A DNA stretch of 64,000 bases from a bacterium (GCA_016719645.1 JADJYS010000001.1:124001-188000), one strand, 5' to 3'; positions 17,560 through 26,694 are shown, numbered from the stretch's first letter. The notes: generated by a model from the letters alone, not told the origin. Program-made: numbers and translations.

Positions 17560-18870
17560 ATGGAGTGGAACTGGAAGCGGATCCCCGCGGAGTACCTGGT
17601 GGCGAACGTGCGCCTGTGCCGCGACGGCAGGCTGGGGGACCGGCCGGGGTTCCTGCACGTCCAGAAGGGGCGCGTGGCCGCGCTCGGGATCGGCGCGCCG
17701 TCCCGCGAGGACCTGCCCGTCCTGGACGGCGGCGGCCTGGTCTGCGCGCCCGGGCTGGTGGACGTCCACGTGCACTTCCGCGAGCCCGGCCAGGAGGAGA
17801 AGGAGACCATCGCCACCGGCTCGCGCGCCGCGGCCGCCGGCGGCTTCACCTCCGTGGTCACCATGCCCAACACCCGCCCGCCGGTGGACGACGCGCCGAT
17901 GGTGCGCTACATCCTGGACCGCGCCCAGGAGACCGGCCTCTGCCGCGTGTTCCCGACCGCGGCGATCAGCAAGGGGCAGGAGGGCGAGACGCTGACGGAG
18001 TTCGGCGACCTGGTCAAGGCCGGCGCCGTCGGCTTCACGGACGACGGCCGGCCGGTCATGCACGGCAAGCTCATGCAGTACGCCCTGCAGTACGCGCGGA
18101 TGCTGGGCGTGCCCGTGACCTGCCACGCCGAGGACACGACCCTGGCCGGCAAGGGCGTGATGCACGCCGGCTACTGGTCCACGAAGCTGGGCCTGGCGGG
18201 CCTGCCGCGGCTGGCCGAGGACGCGATGGTGTTCCGCGACGTCGAGCTGGCCCGCGCCACCGGCGGCCACCTGCACGTCGCCCACGTCTCGACCCGGGGC
18301 ACCGTCGAGATCATCCGCCGGGCGAGGGAGCAGGGGGTGAACGTCACGGCCGAGGTGACGCCCCACCACCTGTCCCTGGACCACTCGTGCTGCCGCGACT
18401 TCTCGCCGCTGTTCAAGATGAGCCCGCCGCTGCGCGAGCAGGAGGACATCGAGGCGGTGACCCAGGGGCTCGTCGACGGCGTGCTGGACTGCATCGCCAG
18501 CGACCACGCCCCGCACACGGCGATGGAGAAGGAGCTGATGTTCGACCAGGCGCCCTTCGGCGTGGTCGGGCTGGAGACCGCGCTCGCGGTCTGCCATACT
18601 CACCTGGTCCGCACGGGCAAGCTGGACCTCGGCCAGCTCGTGGAACGGATGACCTCCCGCGCCGCGGCGACCTACGGGCTGCCCTGCGGGAAACTCGAGG
18701 AGGGCGGGGAAGCCGACTTCCTGCTCTTCGACCCGGAAGAGGAATGGACCGTGCAGCCCGAGCTGCTGAAGTCCAAGAGCAAGAACACTCCGTACGGCGG
18801 GCAGAAGCTGGCCGGGCGCGTGAAGGCGACCTTCCTGCGCGGCCGGCTGACCCACCGCGACGGGGAGTGA
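17560..18870 (+). CDS. pyrC: Dihydroorotase
   Basis: 436 aa, class I (PyrC of the multifunctional/Bacillus type). It cyclises carbamoyl aspartate to dihydroorotate. The zinc motif DVHVHFREPGQE, the MPNTRP block, the metal-ligand histidines in CHAED and HVSTRGTVE, and CIASDHAPHT with the catalytic Asp are present. It starts 2 nt after pyrB. The C-terminal beta-domain (NTPYGGQKLAGRVKATFLRG) is complete. Confidence 0.94.
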   Translation: MEWNWKRIPAEYLVANVRLCRDGRLGDRPGFLHVQKGRVAALGIGAPSREDLPVLDGGGLVCAPGLVDVHVHFREPGQEEKETIATGSRAAAAGGFTSVVTMPNTRPPVDDAPMVRYILDRAQETGLCRVFPTAAISKGQEGETLTEFGDLVKAGAVGFTDDGRPVMHGKLMQYALQYARMLGVPVTCHAEDTTLAGKGVMHAGYWSTKLGLAGLPRLAEDAMVFRDVELARATGGHLHVAHVSTRGTVEIIRRAREQGVNVTAEVTPHHLSLDHSCCRDFSPLFKMSPPLREQEDIEAVTQGLVDGVLDCIASDHAPHTAMEKELMFDQAPFGVVGLETALAVCHTHLVRTGKLDLGQLVERMTSRAAATYGLPCGKLEEGGEADFLLFDPEEEWTVQPELLKSKSKNTPYGGQKLAGRVKATFLRGRLTHRDGE

Positions 18871-18919
18871 GGGACCGCGAAAGCGGGCCCGTGACGACCC
18901 CTGGGATAGGACGTCCGCG

Positions 18920-20479
18920 ATGAGGTACCGGAACCGCAACCTGGCCGCGCTCCTGCTCGCCCCGGCGCTGCTGGCCGCGGGCGCGGGCTGCGCCCGCTTC
19001 AACACCTTCTACAACGCGCGCAAGGCCTTCACGACCGCGGAGATCGTGCGCGAGGACCGCCTCAAGCAGGGCCAGGACCCCGCCACGCCCACGCCGCAGC
19101 AGGCCCAGGAATACCAGCGGTGCGTCAAGAAGTGCCAGATCATCCTGGACGAGTACCCGGGCCACCCGCTCACCGACGACGCCCTGTTCCTGATGGCCAA
19201 GGCGTACCACCGGCTCGAGTCGCACCGCATGGCGATCACCCAGCTGAACCTGCTGATCTCGAACTTCCCGGCCACGCCGCACCTGGAGGAAGCCCTGTAC
19301 CTGCAGGCGGTGAGCCACCTGCTGGTGGGGGACGCCGCCGGCAGCGGCAGCTACCTCTCCCAGCTCGAGCAGGCCTTCCCCGAGTCCGAGTTCCAGGCCG
19401 AAGCGCTGCGCGTCGGCGGCGAGAACGCGCTGGCGCTGGAAGCCTGGGCCGACGCCCGCGACCGTTTCCGCGACTACCTCGACCTGCACGCCGGGAGGGA
19501 AGAGGCCGCGGCCGTCGGCAACAAGCTGGCCCGCTGCTTCTGGGAACTGGGCGAGTTCGAGGAGGCCCGCGCCCGGCTCGAGGCCGTCGTCGCCGTCGAC
19601 GGGGACAAGGGCCAGCTGTTCGACGCGCGGCTGCTGCAGGCCCGGTGCCTGACGCGGCTGGGGCGCCACGACGAGGCCGACGGGCTGGTCTCCCAGCTGA
19701 AGGAGGAGGCCGAGCTCTACGGCAAGGACGGCGTGACGGCCCTGGCGCAGGCCGAGATCCTGATCGCCCGGGACAAGCCCGAGGAGGCGGCCGCGCTGCT
19801 GGAGGCCCTGCCCGCGGAGTGGCGCGCCGGCGAGGTGCCGGCGCGGCTGGCCGAGATGCTCGGGGGGATCTACCTGTCGCAGTGGAAGATCGAAGAGGCC
19901 CGCGGGCAGTACCGCGACGCCCTGCGCAACGCGAACGTGCTGCAGGACGAGGAGCGCTGCCGCCGTCTCGACGCCGAGCTCAACCGCTACCTGGCCGCCG
20001 ACCAGCGGCTCGGCACCGCCGCCGAGGACCAGAAGCCCGCCCTGCGCCTGACCATGGCCAACGTCCTGCTGTTCGCGCTGGAGCGGCCGCGGCTCGCGCT
20101 GGACGCCTACCTCGAAGTGGCGGCGGCGCCGGACAGCGCCGCCGCCGTGCGCGGCCTCTACGGCGCCGCCCTGGTCTACCGCGACCACCTCGGCCTGCCG
20201 GATTCCGCGGCGGTGCACCTCGCGCGCCTGCAGGACGAGTACCCGGAGTCCCCCCAGGCCTTCGTCCTGCGCGAGGGCGAGCAGGGCGATCTCTACACCT
20301 ACCTGACCGGGCTCGAGGCGCGGCGGCGCGAGATGGAACTGGCCGCCGGCACGACGCCGGATGCCGGTCCCGGCGCCGTGGAAGCGACAGGCCCGGGAGG
20401 CGAGCGGCCCGCGCCGCCGCCGGAAGCGGGAGGGCGCCGGTCGCACTGGCGCGACCGGAAACTGCAGGCGCGCGGCTGA
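18920..20479 (+). CDS. BamD-like TPR lipoprotein inside the pyr operon
   Basis: 519 aa. The signal sequence ends in a lipobox (LLAAGAGC), so Cys26 is probably lipidated. ARFNTFYNARKAF follows immediately. Most of the chain is repeated 30-40-residue TPR/Sel1-like helices (e.g. LTDDALFLMAKAYHRLE, LEEALYLQAVSHLL, AAAVGNKLARCFWELGEF), resembling BamD/YfiO outer-membrane assembly lipoproteins in its first third. The C-terminus is low-complexity and basic. The role is unknown; envelope assembly or peptidoglycan-associated scaffolding is inferred. It begins 49 nt after pyrC on the same strand with a weak ribosome site, so it may be co-transcribed with pyrimidine genes, an unusual neighbourhood. Confidence 0.8.
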   Translation: MRYRNRNLAALLLAPALLAAGAGCARFNTFYNARKAFTTAEIVREDRLKQGQDPATPTPQQAQEYQRCVKKCQIILDEYPGHPLTDDALFLMAKAYHRLESHRMAITQLNLLISNFPATPHLEEALYLQAVSHLLVGDAAGSGSYLSQLEQAFPESEFQAEALRVGGENALALEAWADARDRFRDYLDLHAGREEAAAVGNKLARCFWELGEFEEARARLEAVVAVDGDKGQLFDARLLQARCLTRLGRHDEADGLVSQLKEEAELYGKDGVTALAQAEILIARDKPEEAAALLEALPAEWRAGEVPARLAEMLGGIYLSQWKIEEARGQYRDALRNANVLQDEERCRRLDAELNRYLAADQRLGTAAEDQKPALRLTMANVLLFALERPRLALDAYLEVAAAPDSAAAVRGLYGAALVYRDHLGLPDSAAVHLARLQDEYPESPQAFVLREGEQGDLYTYLTGLEARRREMELAAGTTPDAGPGAVEATGPGGERPAPPPEAGGRRSHWRDRKLQARG

Positions 20480-20512
20480 GGGGAAGCCGGGCCCGGTCCA
20501 GGAGTACGCGAC

Positions 20513-21340
20513 GTGAACCCGAGCGCCGACGCGACCGCACCGCCCGCCCGCCGCCTGCGCGGGACGATCGCCGACGAGACCGCGGTCTCGTCGTCCATGC
20601 GCCGGCTCGACCTCGAACTGGAGGAACCCGTCGCCTTCCAGCCCGGCCAGTTCTGCATGCTCAACCTCGCGGGCGAGCGGGCCCTGGTTTTCGGCCGCCC
20701 CTTCTCCCTGCTGGCGGCCTCGGGCCGGCGCCTCTCCCTGCTCTACAAGGTCGTCGGCCGCGGCACCGCCCGCCTGCGCGATGCCGGCGCCGGCGCACCG
20801 GTCACCTGCCTGACGCCCCTGGGCCGGCCGTTCCCCGCGCCGGACGAGCGGCCGCGCCTGCTGCTCGCGGGCGGGGTGGGCCTGCCGCCGCTGATCGCCT
20901 GGGCGGAGCGCTGGGGCCGCCCGCGGGACCTGCGCTGCGCCGGCGGCCGCGACGGCGACGACCTGCCCCGCGGCCTGCTGGGGCCCGGCTGGCGCCTCAG
21001 CGCGGACCGGCCCGCCGGGGAGCCGGGGGGCCGGGCGGTCTTCGCCGGGAACGTGGTGGAACTGGCGCGCTCGCTGCTGCCCGCCGGGGCGCCGGCGCAC
21101 GTGGTGCTGGCCTGCGGCCCGCTGCCCCTGCTGCGGGCGGCCGCGGGATTGGCCGACGAGCGGGGCTGGGACTGCCTGGTCTCGGTGGAGGAGCGCATGG
21201 GCTGCGGCTACGGCGTGTGCCGGGGCTGCGTGGTCCCGCGCGCCGGCGACGACGGCTACGCCACGGCCTGCAAGGACGGGCCGGTCTTCGACGCCCGCGC
21301 ACTGGACTGGGCGAGGTTCGGCGGGGAGGGCGCGGCGTGA
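20513..21340 (+). CDS. pyrK: Dihydroorotate dehydrogenase electron-transfer subunit
   Basis: 275 aa ferredoxin-reductase-fold protein. The FAD-binding region reads FQPGQFCMLN and GRPFSLL, the nucleotide-binding region LLLAGGVGLPPL, and the C-terminal [2Fe-2S] site is the PyrK-type CGYGVCRGC followed by ATACKDGPVF. It passes electrons from PyrD to NAD+. The start is GTG at 20513 behind AGGAG. The TGA overlaps the pyrD GTG, so the two subunits are translationally coupled. Confidence 0.9.
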   Translation: MNPSADATAPPARRLRGTIADETAVSSSMRRLDLELEEPVAFQPGQFCMLNLAGERALVFGRPFSLLAASGRRLSLLYKVVGRGTARLRDAGAGAPVTCLTPLGRPFPAPDERPRLLLAGGVGLPPLIAWAERWGRPRDLRCAGGRDGDDLPRGLLGPGWRLSADRPAGEPGGRAVFAGNVVELARSLLPAGAPAHVVLACGPLPLLRAAAGLADERGWDCLVSVEERMGCGYGVCRGCVVPRAGDDGYATACKDGPVFDARALDWARFGGEGAA

Positions 21341-22260
21341 CGAAGCTGCCGGACTGGCTCGCCTTCGATCCCCGCGGGCCGCTGCGGCTCGGCCCCCGCA
21401 CCTTCCCCGGCCGGATCTGGACGGCGTCGGGCTGCTTCGGCTACGGCCTCGACGGCGCCGATCTCGGCACCGCCGGGGGCGGCTCGCCCTTCGACGGCCT
21501 CGGCGCCGTGGTCACCAAGACGGTCACGCCGCAGGCGCGCCGCGGCAACCCGCCGCCGCGGCTGTGGGAGACCGCGCACGGCGCGCTGAATTCCATCGGT
21601 CTGGAGAACGTCGGCCTCGCGAGGTTCGCGGACGAGATCGTGCCGGTCCTGGAGGCGCGCGGGGTGCCCTTCGTGGCCAGCCTCGCGGCCACCCGGCCCG
21701 AGGAGTTCGGGGACCTGGCCCGCCGCCTGGCCGCCGCGGCCGCCGGCGCGGCGCACTGGCACGGCGTCGAGCTGAACCTGAGCTGCCCGAACGTGGCCGA
21801 GGGCGGGGTCGACTTCGGCCGCGATCCCGAGACGGTGGAGCGCTGCGTCGCCGCGGCCCGCGAGCACCTGGCGGGGCGCGCCCTGCTGGCCAAGCTCACG
21901 CCCAACGTCGGCAGCATCGCCCGGCTCGCGGCGGCGGCGGCGCGCGGCGGCGCCGACGGGGTGACCGCCATCAACACCCTGATCGGCATGGACGTGGACC
22001 TGCGCACGGGCGAGCCGGTCCTGCCGCGCCGCCGGGGCGGCTACAGCGGCCCCGCGCTGCTGCCGGTGGCGCTGGCGCGCGTCGACGAGATCGTGCAGGA
22101 GACGGGGCTGCCCGTGGTGGGCGTCGGCGGGGTCGCGACCCTCGAGGATGCGCTGAAGTTCTTCGCGGTGGGGGCGGTGGCCGTGCAGGTCGGCACGGCC
22201 CAGATGAGCGATCCCTTCGCCGCCGCGGCGGTGGCCGCGGCGCTGGCGGCGGCCGGCTAG
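21337..22260 (+). CDS. pyrD: Dihydroorotate dehydrogenase, class 1B catalytic subunit
   Basis: 307 aa FMN TIM barrel oxidising dihydroorotate to orotate. NLSCPNV near residue 149 holds the class 1 catalytic Cys. AKLTPNVGSI, TAINTLIGMDVD, RRGGYSGPALLPVAL and the phosphate-binding VVGVGGVATLEDALKF segment are typical. The class 1B assignment follows from the preceding pyrK. The GTG start overlaps the pyrK stop. The TAG overlaps tail to tail with the TAG of the leftward HemC-like gene. Confidence 0.93.
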   Translation: MTKLPDWLAFDPRGPLRLGPRTFPGRIWTASGCFGYGLDGADLGTAGGGSPFDGLGAVVTKTVTPQARRGNPPPRLWETAHGALNSIGLENVGLARFADEIVPVLEARGVPFVASLAATRPEEFGDLARRLAAAAAGAAHWHGVELNLSCPNVAEGGVDFGRDPETVERCVAAAREHLAGRALLAKLTPNVGSIARLAAAAARGGADGVTAINTLIGMDVDLRTGEPVLPRRRGGYSGPALLPVALARVDEIVQETGLPVVGVGGVATLEDALKFFAVGAVAVQVGTAQMSDPFAAAAVAAALAAAG

Positions 22261-23348
22261 TAGTCGTCCCTCGGCACGGCGTAGTCGTCGTCGTAGGGAT
22301 CGTCCCCGCCATCCTTGAAGTCCTCGTCGAGGTCTTCCGGCAGGTTCTCCTCGCGGATGCCGTCCGGGACGGGCGGCGTCTCCTTGCCCTCCTCGAGCTC
22401 CACCGGCAACCCGTCGGGGAAGTCGGCTTCCAGCAGGTCGATCAGCGAGGCCGTGTTGAGCAGGAGCTGCTCGGCCAGCCGCACGCCCAGCGCCGCCGCC
22501 TCGGCCGAGGGGCCGCGCAGCACCGACTGGTTCATCGAGCTGCCGCGCAGGGAGCCCACGGCCCCGGTGACGATCAGGCTGTCCTCGCCCGCCTGGGCCA
22601 GCACGCCGAGGGGGCAGTCCTGGTCCGAGCAGATGCGCTCGCGGAAGGCGAGCTCGGCCGTCATCTCCGCGCGCGACTGGGGGGAGTCCACGGCCGCCGC
22701 CATGCCGAGCACCTCGCCGTCGCCGGCCCTGGCCACGATGGCGATGAGGCCCTGGCCGGCCCCGGGCAGGGTCATCTCCGGGAAGAAGATCTCCGTCACG
22801 ATGTCCTGGACGCCCAGGCGTTCGGCGATGGCCGCGGGCAGGACCAGGCAGTCGACGGCCTCGTCCTGGAGGTACGCGTCCAGCGCCTCGACGGCGCCGC
22901 CGTAGAGGAGCTTCGGCTTCAGCTGCGGCCAGAGCTGGGTGATCTGGGCCATCGAGCGGCGGGACAGGACGCCGACGCGCGTGCCGTCCTCGAGGTCGTC
23001 CGCGATGCAGCCGCCCTTGTGCAGCAGGGCGTCGAAGGGCGTGTTGCGCTCGGGCACCGCGGCGACCACCAGCCCCGCCGGCAGCGGCCGGACGATGTCC
23101 TCCGCGGCGATGTCCAGCAGCTGGAACTCCCCGGCCAGCAGGCGCGACAGCAGCATCTCGATCTCCGCCGCCGAGTGGGCGCAGTACAGCTCCGACGCGC
23201 TCTGCCGGTTGGTGCGGGGGTCCGAGACGGTGACCATGTCGAAGATGGCCTTGGGGTGCGCCGCGCGCAGCCTCTCGATGACCAGCAGGGTCTGGGCGCG
23301 GTTGAGGCGCCCGTCGAGGGTGCCCAGGGTGTAGGTGCCGCTGCTCAT
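22257..23348 (-). CDS. Hydroxymethylbilane synthase-like protein lacking catalytic residues
   Basis: 363 aa with the three-domain order of HemC: YTLGTLDGRLNRAQTLLVIE at the N-terminus, DGTRVGVLSRRSMAQ near 121 and LPGAGQGLIAIVA near 194, then a domain-3 region. Key positions differ. The catalytic Asp of the REDPRDA motif is Thr103 in RNTPFDA. The LRGN..TRL loop is replaced by YGGAVEAL. At the cofactor-anchoring GGCQVPIG site the aligned residue is Gln243, with Cys240 and Cys245 nearby. A strongly acidic tail (~40 residues) is appended. It may be a repurposed or inactive homologue or an extreme variant. No other heme gene adjoins it. Start at 23348 behind GGGAG. Confidence 0.7.
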   Translation of the reverse strand: MSSGTYTLGTLDGRLNRAQTLLVIERLRAAHPKAIFDMVTVSDPRTNRQSASELYCAHSAAEIEMLLSRLLAGEFQLLDIAAEDIVRPLPAGLVVAAVPERNTPFDALLHKGGCIADDLEDGTRVGVLSRRSMAQITQLWPQLKPKLLYGGAVEALDAYLQDEAVDCLVLPAAIAERLGVQDIVTEIFFPEMTLPGAGQGLIAIVARAGDGEVLGMAAAVDSPQSRAEMTAELAFRERICSDQDCPLGVLAQAGEDSLIVTGAVGSLRGSSMNQSVLRGPSAEAAALGVRLAEQLLLNTASLIDLLEADFPDGLPVELEEGKETPPVPDGIREENLPEDLDEDFKDGGDDPYDDDYAVPRDDY

Positions 23349-23385
23349 CGCTCGTACGCTCCCGTGATCGCGGTCCGCGCCCCTG

Positions 23386-24513
23386 TCAGGCCGTCCCGGC
23401 GAGGTGTTCCCGCACCAGTTCCCCGATCCGCCGGGCGTCCCGCTCGGGCAGCGCCTGGTGGATCGGCAGCGCCAGCACTTCGCGCCCCGCCGCCTCGGCG
23501 TGCGCCAGGTCGCCGTGGACCCGGCAGTACTCGGCCAGCTCGTGGCGGTGCAGCGGCGGGTCGTAGTAGACGCCGAAGTCGACGCCCGCTTCCCGCAGCC
23601 GGGCTTCCAGTCTGGCACGTTCCGGGACACGGATCCAGTACTGATGATGGGTGACGCGCAGCCCGGAGCCCGGCCGGGGCGTGGCCAGCCGGTGGGCCTC
23701 CGGGACGAGCTCGTTGTAGACGGCGGCGGCCCGGTCGCGGTCGGCCTGCTCGTCGGCGAAGCGGGCCAGGCGGACGCGGATCGCCAGGGCCTGGATCTCG
23801 TCGAGGCGGCTGTTCCAGCCCGAGTGCAGGCGGCCGCCGACGCGGACCGTCTCGTGGCCGCGCAGGCGGCGCAGCAGGGCGGCGTCGGCGGCGTCGCGGC
23901 AGAGGATCATGCCGCCGTCGCCGATGCCGGGCAGGTTCTTGGTCGGGTAGAAGCTGAGGCAGGCCGTCCGGCCGAGGGAGCCGCACGGGCGGCCGCGGTA
24001 GAGGGAGCCGAAGGCCTGGCACATGTCTTCCACGATGTCCAGGCCGTGGCGGGCCGCCGTCCGCTCGAGGGGCTCCATCTCGCAGGGCATGCCGAAGATG
24101 TGCACCGGCAGCAGCACGCGGGTGCGCGCGGTGACGGCGTCGGCGGCGAGGTCGGGGTCCAGGTTGAGCGTGCGCGGGTCGATGTCGACGAAGACCGGCG
24201 TGCCGCCGAGGCGGATGATCGCCTCGATCGTGGCCACGAAGGTGTAGGGGGTGGTCACGACCTCCACCCCGGGCCCGACCCCCGCGATCTGCAGCGCCAT
24301 GTAGAGGGCGGCCGACCCGGAGGCGACGCCGACCGCGTCGGCGGCCCCGCAGGCCGTCGCCATCTCGGCTTCCAGGGCGTGCACCTCGCGGCCCAGGATG
24401 TACTGCCCGGTCGTCAGCAGGCGCTCGACCCCGTCCAGGATCTCCTGCTTGCAGGGCAGCATGGGCGTCACCAGGTCGTAGCGGTCGACGCGCCGACCTT
24501 CGTTCTCGTGCAT
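23386..24513 (-). CDS. DegT/DnrJ/EryC1/StrS family PLP-dependent sugar aminotransferase
   Basis: 375 aa fold-type I enzyme. GSAALYMAL, TTPYTFVATIEAI, EDMCQAFGS and the Lys-containing SFYPTKNLPGIGDGGMI (internal aldimine lysine) are clear, and the C-terminal half shows HHQYWIRVP and GVYYDPPLH. Such enzymes aminate keto-sugar nucleotides destined for surface polysaccharide. The neighbouring UDP-sugar dehydrogenase on the same strand (43 bp upstream) suggests a shared nucleotide-sugar pathway, for example towards an amino-uronic acid; the exact sugar is unknown. Confidence 0.9.
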   Translation of the reverse strand: MHENEGRRVDRYDLVTPMLPCKQEILDGVERLLTTGQYILGREVHALEAEMATACGAADAVGVASGSAALYMALQIAGVGPGVEVVTTPYTFVATIEAIIRLGGTPVFVDIDPRTLNLDPDLAADAVTARTRVLLPVHIFGMPCEMEPLERTAARHGLDIVEDMCQAFGSLYRGRPCGSLGRTACLSFYPTKNLPGIGDGGMILCRDAADAALLRRLRGHETVRVGGRLHSGWNSRLDEIQALAIRVRLARFADEQADRDRAAAVYNELVPEAHRLATPRPGSGLRVTHHQYWIRVPERARLEARLREAGVDFGVYYDPPLHRHELAEYCRVHGDLAHAEAAGREVLALPIHQALPERDARRIGELVREHLAGTA

Positions 24514-24555
24514 GGGGTCCTTCCCTTTCCGGTCTTGGCGGCTCCCGCGGCGCGG

Positions 24556-25866
24556 CTAGGCGCGGGGGCGCCCGAAGCAGCGGTAGGCGAAGCCGTGCTC
24601 GCCCAGCAGGGCGCTGTTGTAGACGTTGCGGCAATCGAGGAAGCGGCGCCCGCGCACGGCTTCGCCGAGCCGCGCCAGGTCGAGCTGCCGGTACTCGTTC
24701 CACTCGGTGACCAGCAGGACGAGGTCGGCGCCGGTCGCGGCGTCGTACGGGCCTTCGCAGTAGCGCAGCGCGGGGTGGAGGACCCGGAAGTTGTCCATGG
24801 CCACCGGGTCGTGCACGCGCAGCGAGGCGCCCGCGTCCTGCAGGGCGGCGACCAGCGCCCGGCTCGGCGCGTCGCGGATGTCGTCGGTGTTCGGCTTGAA
24901 GCTCAGGCCCAGCAGGGCCACGACCGCGCCCTTCAGGTCGGGCAGCAGCTCGCGGGCCTTCGCCATGGCGATGCCGGGCAGGCGGTCGTTCACGCCGATG
25001 GCCGCGCGCACGATGCTCATGTCGGTGCCGGCCTGCTCGGCGATGTGGACGATCGCGTTGGTGTCCTTGGGCAGGCACGAGCCGCCGAAGCCCAGGCCGG
25101 CGTGCAGGAACTTCGGGCCGATGCGCTTGTCCAGGCCCATGGCCTTGGCCACCAGCGAGACGTCGGCGCCCACGCGGTCGGCCAGCGCGGAGATCTCGTT
25201 GATGTAGGAGATCTTCACCGCCAGGAAGGCGTTGCTGGCGTACTTGATCAGCTCCGCGGATTCGATGTCGCAGTTGAGGATCGGGGTCTCCAGCAGGTAG
25301 AGCGGGCGGTAGATCTCGCGCATGACCTTCTCGCCGTGGGCCGACTCGGTGCCGACCACCACGCGGTCGGGGCGCATGAAGTCCTCGATGCTCGACCCCT
25401 CGCGCAGGAACTCGGGGTTGCTGGCCAGCTCGAAGTCCACCGGCCGCGGCTGGGACTCCAGGATGGCCGCCTTGACCTTGCGGGAGGTGCCCACCGGCAC
25501 GGTGCTCTTGGTGACGATGACGCACGGGCGCGTCATGAGCTGCCCGATCTCGCGCGCGACGTTCAGCACGTAGGTCAGGTCGGCCTCGCCGCCGTCGGAC
25601 ATGGGCGTCTGCACGGCGATGAAGATGACGTCCGTCTTGCCCATCGCCTCGGCCAGCGAGGTGGTGAAGAAGAGGCGGTTCCCGGCGACGTTCTTGGCGA
25701 CCAGGCGGTCGAGGCCCGGTTCGTAGATCGGCATGACCCCGCGGTGGAGGTCGGCGATGCGCTCGGCGTTGATGTCGACGCACCAGACCTCGTGCCCGAA
25801 GTCGGCCAGGCAGGCCCCCGAGACGAGGCCCACGTATCCGGTCCCGATCATGCAGATGCGGCTCAT
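24556..25866 (-). CDS. ugd: UDP-glucose/GDP-mannose 6-dehydrogenase family protein
   Basis: 436 aa. The NAD-binding Rossmann start MSRICMIGTGYVGLVSGACL, the substrate lid around ELIKYASNAFLAVKISYINE and the catalytic Cys in GFGGSCLPKDT are intact. The C-terminal UDP-binding domain (LLGLSFKPNTDDIRDAPS) completes it. It oxidises a nucleotide hexose to its uronic acid in two NAD+-dependent steps; UDP-glucose is the likeliest substrate. Transcribed ahead of the DegT aminotransferase. Its ATG overlaps the stop of a possible small upstream gene. Confidence 0.92.
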   Translation of the reverse strand: MSRICMIGTGYVGLVSGACLADFGHEVWCVDINAERIADLHRGVMPIYEPGLDRLVAKNVAGNRLFFTTSLAEAMGKTDVIFIAVQTPMSDGGEADLTYVLNVAREIGQLMTRPCVIVTKSTVPVGTSRKVKAAILESQPRPVDFELASNPEFLREGSSIEDFMRPDRVVVGTESAHGEKVMREIYRPLYLLETPILNCDIESAELIKYASNAFLAVKISYINEISALADRVGADVSLVAKAMGLDKRIGPKFLHAGLGFGGSCLPKDTNAIVHIAEQAGTDMSIVRAAIGVNDRLPGIAMAKARELLPDLKGAVVALLGLSFKPNTDDIRDAPSRALVAALQDAGASLRVHDPVAMDNFRVLHPALRYCEGPYDAATGADLVLLVTEWNEYRQLDLARLGEAVRGRRFLDCRNVYNSALLGEHGFAYRCFGRPRA

Positions 25867-26012
25867 CGCTGCTCCCTCGTCCCCTGCCGCAGGTCGCGCA
25901 GGGCGGTTTCCAGGTCCCTTATCGACGCCCTTCCCGCGGCGGCGCGCTCTGCGGCGGCGTCGGCTCCGGGACGGGCAGGTTCGGCGGATCGCGGGTGGTC
26001 CGGTCCGGACAC
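25863..26012 (-). CDS. Possible 49-aa protein coupled to the sugar dehydrogenase gene
   Basis: An open frame whose TGA overlaps the dehydrogenase ATG (ATGA). The last ~30 codons have the host's G/C third positions and encode an Ala/Arg/Glu-rich helix (ASIRDLETALRDLRQGTREQ). A GTG at 26012 would give 49 aa, but no convincing ribosome site precedes it, and the frame stays open further upstream. It could be a real small protein, the remnant of a longer gene or chance. The surrounding gap (25867-26080) shows nothing else. Confidence 0.3.
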   Translation of the reverse strand: MSGPDHPRSAEPARPGADAAAERAAAGRASIRDLETALRDLRQGTREQR

Positions 26013-26080
26013 GGTCGTCAAGTTCCGATGCCCGGCTGGAGATGTCCAGCGCGTTTTCGGGGCGCGGCCGCCGTTCGGGC

Positions 26081-26521
26081 TCAGCCGTTGGCCAGGCGCA
26101 GCCATTCCTTGTAGAGGCAGCGGTCCGCGACGACGACCAGCCCCGCGGCGACCGCCTTGCGGGACGCCTCGGCGTGCGCCACGCCCTCCTGCAGCCAGAC
26201 CGCGCGCGCGCCGGCGGCGATGGCCGCGTCCACGATGGCGGGGACGGCCTCGCTGCGGCGGAACACGTCGACCACGTCGATCGGGCCCGGCACGTCGGAC
26301 AGCGCCGGGTAGACCGGGACGCCGAGCACTTCCCGCAGCTGGGGGTTGACGCCGGCGACCTCGATGCCCTGGCCGATCAGGAAGCGGGCGATGCCGTGGC
26401 TGGCCCGCTCCGGGTTCTCGGAGATGCCCACCACGGCCACCCGGCGCATCCCGAGCAGGAGCGCGCGGACCGACGCGTCGTCGGGCGTGGGATCGAAATC
26501 GTCGCTGCGGTTGGCGTCCAT
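26081..26521 (-). CDS. CoA-binding domain protein (YccU-like)
   Basis: 146 aa single-domain Rossmann protein. [20 protein letters not shown] near residue 30 is the nucleotide/CoA-binding loop, and [20 protein letters not shown] with [11 protein letters not shown] completes the succinyl-CoA-synthetase-alpha-like fold. Family members bind CoA; no reaction is established. The start at 26521 follows AAGGAG. Confidence 0.88.
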   Translation of the reverse strand: MDANRSDDFDPTPDDASVRALLLGMRRVAVVGISENPERASHGIARFLIGQGIEVAGVNPQLREVLGVPVYPALSDVPGPIDVVDVFRRSEAVPAIVDAAIAAGARAVWLQEGVAHAEASRKAVAAGLVVVADRCLYKEWLRLANG

Positions 26522-26647
26522 CGCCGCTCCTTCGCGTCTGCAGGGGATCCGTGGGGGAGGCCCGGGCCCCGCAAAGTGTACGGGTGGCCGTCCCCGGTGT
26601 CCACTCCGGGCCGGCGGCGGATTTCGATTTCCCGTCCGCACCGCGGT

Positions 26648-26656
26648 TGCTATCTT
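26648..26656 (+). promoter_or_regulatory. Extended -10 element for the Fe-S oxidoreductase gene
   Basis: TGC-TATCTT (26648-26656) forms an extended -10, 39 bp before the ATG; no clear -35 is seen. The rest of the gap 26522-26694 holds nothing recognisable. Confidence 0.35.
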
Positions 26657-26694
26657 CGCGGCGGCGTCACGAATCCCGACCCGCGAGGACAGCC

